This document shows positions 4,776-7,203 of a DNA stretch of 7,203 nucleotides, one piece after another. Under the pieces are notes generated by a model, which saw nothing but the letters and a program-made list of their open reading frames with translations, searched no databases and was not told the origin of the DNA. Position numbers and translations under genes: made by a program. This stretch comes from Chloroflexia bacterium (GTDB taxonomy: Bacteria > Chloroflexota > Chloroflexia > Thermomicrobiales > UBA6265), in the NCBI GenBank assembly GCA_013696265.1, contig JACCYX010000271.1, positions 1-7,203 on the forward strand, read 5' to 3'. How positions within the stretch are numbered: the first letter of the stretch is position 1; the number at the start of each line of letters is the position of its first letter.

Positions 4776-5429
4776 TCAGCGGCTTCCAGGTTCCAGCGGG
4801 ACATCGACGAACTCGACGCCCGTGTCACGCGGTGCCGCGCTCCCGGCGGTCACTTCGCCGAGCCAGGCGCGGTACGGCTCCCGTTGTTCGGGGGCGACCT
4901 GGGCCGCGATCGTCACATCCTCGGCATTGTACGTGACGGCTGACAGCGAAAAGCCCGAGGCGCGGAGCGCGTGCTCGACCCGGCCCGAGTCGGCGTGGGA
5001 AATCGTGGCCTCGATCGTGTGCAGTGGGCGGCGCTCCACGATGCCAGTCTGCTCGATGGCCGTCGAAACCGCCGATCCGTACGCCCGGATCAGCCCGCCG
5101 GCGCCCAGCTTCGTTCCCCCGAAGTAGCGTGTGACGATCGCGACCGTGTCGGTGAGGTTGCGGTGGTTCAGGACATCGAGCATTGGGATGCCGGCCGTGC
5201 CGGCTGGCTCGCCGTCGTCGCTCGACCGTTGGAGGCGGCCACCGGCGCCGATGCGCCAGGCCGCGCAGTGGTGGTTCGCGTCCCAATACCGCTTCCGCGT
5301 CTCGTCGATCCTGACGCGGGCATCGATTTCGGTTGCGACGCGCGCCAGCGAGCAAATGAACCGGGATTTCCTGACCTCGATCTCGAACTCGTCGTCGGCC
5401 GCGATCGTTCGTTCGTACTCGGTGGGCAT
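4776..5429 (-). CDS. yigZ: YigZ/IMPACT (UPF0029) family protein
   Basis: A 217-residue protein of the YigZ/IMPACT family. Eukaryotic IMPACT modulates the Gcn2 stress kinase; the bacterial members have a two-domain fold and a proposed nucleic-acid or translation-linked role that is not firmly established. The family's signature runs are clear: SRFICSLARV (22-31), DANHHCAAWRIG (50-61), SDDGEPAGTAGIPMLDVL (70-87) and TRYFGGTKLGAGGLIRAYG (100-118). The C-terminal ferredoxin-like UPF0029 domain follows, to about residue 205. Length is normal. The ATG at 5429 has only a weak site before it (GGAT). It is the first gene of a probable two-gene unit with the ferredoxin, and divergent from mqo. Confidence 0.94.
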   Translation of the reverse strand: MPTEYERTIAADDEFEIEVRKSRFICSLARVATEIDARVRIDETRKRYWDANHHCAAWRIGAGGRLQRSSDDGEPAGTAGIPMLDVLNHRNLTDTVAIVTRYFGGTKLGAGGLIRAYGSAVSTAIEQTGIVERRPLHTIEATISHADSGRVEHALRASGFSLSAVTYNAEDVTIAAQVAPEQREPYRAWLGEVTAGSAAPRDTGVEFVDVPLEPGSR

Positions 5430-5552
5430 TGGCTATCCATCATCTCGCGGGGCGGCATAGTGCGGGAGAAGCAAGAACAGGCTCCTGAAATCCATGGCTC
5501 TCCCCTGTCCCGCCACCAGTCCCACCCAGCTTAACCACTCCACACAGCGGAG

Positions 5553-5581
5553 TTGACGCCCGGCGGCGAAACGGCTACATG
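5553..5581 (+). promoter_or_regulatory. Weak promoter candidate for mqo in the divergent gap
   Basis: TTGACG (5553-5558) matches the -35 consensus at 5 of 6 positions. After a 17-base spacer comes TACATG (5576-5581), matching the -10 at 3 of 6. It would give a leader of about 75 bases before mqo. The rest of the gap 5430-5664 holds no ORF with coding character and no RNA gene that I can recognise. A promoter for yigZ must lie here too, but I cannot point to it. Confidence 0.3.
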
Positions 5582-5664
5582 TTGCGGCGTCGGGCCACGC
5601 GGACACCAGTCACCTGCCGCGCCGCGTCCGTCCCAATAACGTTGGTTCAATCGACCGCGGGAGC

Positions 5665-7170
5665 ATGGATTTGGGAACCTCAACATCATCGCACGTCGAT
5701 ATCGCGCTCATCGGCGGCGGCATCATGAGCGCCACCCTGGGCATGCTGCTCCAGAGTGTCCGGCCCGACGCCACCATCGCGGTCTTCGAGCGCCTGGAAT
5801 CCCTGGGCCAGGAAAGCTCGGACCCCTGGAACAACGCCGGCACCGGCCACGCCGCCCTCTGTGAAGTCCATTACACGCCGGAGCGCGCCGATGGCACGAT
5901 CGACATCCAGAGGGCGCTGCTGGTCAACGAACAGTTCCAGCGTTCGCTCCAGTTCTACGCCTGGCTTGTCGAACAGGGGATCGCGACATTACCCGGGGAT
6001 TTCATCAATCCCGTGCCGCACGTCGGGTTCGGTCACGGTCAGGTCGATGTCGATTTCCTGCGACGGCGACACGCGGCTTTGGTGGTTGAGCCGCCGTTCG
6101 CCGGCACCGTGTTCTCGGACGACCCGGACCAGATCGCGGAGTGGTTGCCGCTCCTGATGCGGGACCGGGACAGTGACGATCCGATCGCCGTGACATACAG
6201 CGAAGCGGGCACCGATGTCAACTTCGGGGCCCTCGCGCGCATCGTCGTCAACGCGCTGGCCAAACGGGGAGTCGATGTTCGGACCGGCTGCGAGGTCCAG
6301 AAGCTGGCGCGGTCGGACGGCGACCGCTGGGCGCTGTCGGTCAAGGATCGTGCGTCGGGCGAGACGCGCCAGGTCACCGCCGATTTCGTCTTCGTGGGCG
6401 CCGGTGGCGCGGCGGTCCACCTGCTCCACCAGTCGGGCATCCCGGAAATCCGGGGCGTGGGAGGATTCCCCGTTAGCGGCCAGTTCCTGCGCTGCACCAA
6501 CGAGAATCTCATCGCCCAGCACAACGCGAAGGTGTATGGCCGTCCGGCGACCGGCGCGCCGCCGATGACGGCGCCGCACCTCGACACGCGCCTGATCGAT
6601 GGCCGCCGCGGGCTCATGTTCGGTCCGTTCGCCGGGTTTTCGCCAAAATTCCTGAAGCGGGGATCGAAGACCGACCTCTTCCATTCGATCCACCGCGATA
6701 CGGTGGGCACGATGCTGGCGGTGGCCAAGGACGAGATGCCCTTGACGTCGTATCTGGTTCGGCAGATTCTGCAGTCCAAATCGGACCGGATCGATCATCT
6801 GCGCGATTTCATGCCATCGGCATCCGGGAGCGATTGGGAACTCATCCAGGCGGGCCAGCGGGTGCAGGTCATGCGTCCGACGTCGCGGAAGCGGGGCATT
6901 CTGCAATACGGCACCGAACTGATCACGTCCGGCGATGGGAGCATCGCCGGACTGCTCGGCGCGTCGCCCGGCGCCTCGACCGCCACGGCCATCATGCTTG
7001 ACGTGCTCGAGCGGTGTTTCCCGGCCGACTATCCGCGCTGGCAACCCAGGCTGCGGGACATCGTTCCCTCGCTCGGCGCGACGTTGGCCTCGGATCCGCT
7101 GCTGTTCCAGAAACTGCAAGACCGGAGCCACCGCGTGCTGGGACTCGCCGAACCGGCCCTGAATGCCTGA
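5665..7170 (+). CDS. mqo: Malate:quinone oxidoreductase
   Basis: An FAD-dependent peripheral membrane enzyme that oxidises (S)-malate to oxaloacetate and passes electrons to the quinone pool, replacing or complementing NAD-linked malate dehydrogenase in the TCA cycle. The 501-residue length is normal. The dinucleotide-binding loop is IGGGIMSATLG (16-26), followed by FERLESLGQESS (41-52) and WNNAGTGHAALCE (55-67), a hallmark of Mqo. Other family segments are INPVPHVGFGHG (114-125), VGAGGAAVHLLHQSGI (244-259), GGFPVSGQFLRC (266-277), GLMFGPFAGFSPKFLK (316-331) and the FAD-contacting GSIAGLLGASPGAST (425-439). The protein appears intact. CGGGAG lies only 1 base before the ATG at 5665, which is too close. 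A TTG at 5671 would have better spacing, but ATG remains the default. It has its own upstream region and is divergent from yigZ. The 33 bases after its stop contain no visible terminator or gene. Confidence 0.97.
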   Translation: MDLGTSTSSHVDIALIGGGIMSATLGMLLQSVRPDATIAVFERLESLGQESSDPWNNAGTGHAALCEVHYTPERADGTIDIQRALLVNEQFQRSLQFYAWLVEQGIATLPGDFINPVPHVGFGHGQVDVDFLRRRHAALVVEPPFAGTVFSDDPDQIAEWLPLLMRDRDSDDPIAVTYSEAGTDVNFGALARIVVNALAKRGVDVRTGCEVQKLARSDGDRWALSVKDRASGETRQVTADFVFVGAGGAAVHLLHQSGIPEIRGVGGFPVSGQFLRCTNENLIAQHNAKVYGRPATGAPPMTAPHLDTRLIDGRRGLMFGPFAGFSPKFLKRGSKTDLFHSIHRDTVGTMLAVAKDEMPLTSYLVRQILQSKSDRIDHLRDFMPSASGSDWELIQAGQRVQVMRPTSRKRGILQYGTELITSGDGSIAGLLGASPGASTATAIMLDVLERCFPADYPRWQPRLRDIVPSLGATLASDPLLFQKLQDRSHRVLGLAEPALNA

Positions 7171-7203
7171 TGTGGTGACTCTTGATGGCGACACAGCGAA
7201 ATG

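Noticed and set aside
4384..5127. 247-residue plus-strand open frame
   Set aside because: Antisense to the ferredoxin and yigZ, both of which carry clear family motifs.
5989..7194. 401-residue open frame on the minus strand opposite mqo
   Set aside because: Arg/His/Pro-rich shadow of a GC-rich gene; mqo on the plus strand is unmistakable over its whole length.
7171..7203. A further gene starting with the ATG at the last three bases
   Set aside because: Only a start codon would be visible, with no coding sequence to judge.

Overview
The window is about 7.2 kb of GC-rich bacterial chromosome. Families seen here (a fused Wzz/BY-kinase, a PHP tyrosine phosphatase, an F420/FMN-type PPOX protein, Mqo, a 3Fe-4S-type ferredoxin, YigZ) and the protein wording suggest Chloroflexota, perhaps Thermomicrobia. 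An actinobacterium is not excluded. This assignment is inference only.

Layout, left to right. (1) 1-656 is the right end of an integrated mobile element. It holds the N-terminal third of a tyrosine recombinase on the minus strand, running off the left edge. The leader of that gene carries phased direct repeats and an extended -10 promoter candidate. The end is the 3' half of a tRNA-Gly(GCC) gene, from the anticodon loop to the discriminator base, which is the expected attachment-site copy. The tRNA's intrinsic terminator follows at 671-694, so host DNA begins there. (2) 729-1298 holds a small PPOX-family flavin/F420-binding protein (minus) divergent from a complete tRNA-Leu(UAA) (plus). A perfect 8-bp inverted repeat lies between them. 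(3) 1310-4284 is a tyrosine-phosphorylation module. A fused Wzz/BY-kinase and a downstream small membrane-anchored Pro/Ser/Thr/Ala-rich protein are on the minus strand. A CpsB/YwqE-type PHP phosphatase is divergent on the plus strand. (4) 4285-4446 is a convergent intergenic gap with nested inverted repeats. (5) 4447-5429 is a two-gene minus-strand unit, yigZ then a ferredoxin. (6) 5430-5664 is a divergent intergenic region. (7) 5665-7170 is mqo, malate:quinone oxidoreductase, apparently complete. The last 33 bases hold nothing I can call.

How the genes work together: the kinase and phosphatase probably control chain length or export of a surface polysaccharide through reversible phosphorylation of the kinase's tyrosine tail. 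No glycosyltransferase, flippase or polymerase is in the window. Mqo feeds electrons from malate into the quinone pool, and the ferredoxin is a small one-cluster electron carrier with no obvious partner nearby.

I see no convincing wholly new system. The best leads are the element boundary inside the tRNA-Gly anticodon loop with its phased repeats, the atypical ferredoxin cluster motif, the small protein linked to the kinase, and the nested inverted repeats at 4341-4429.
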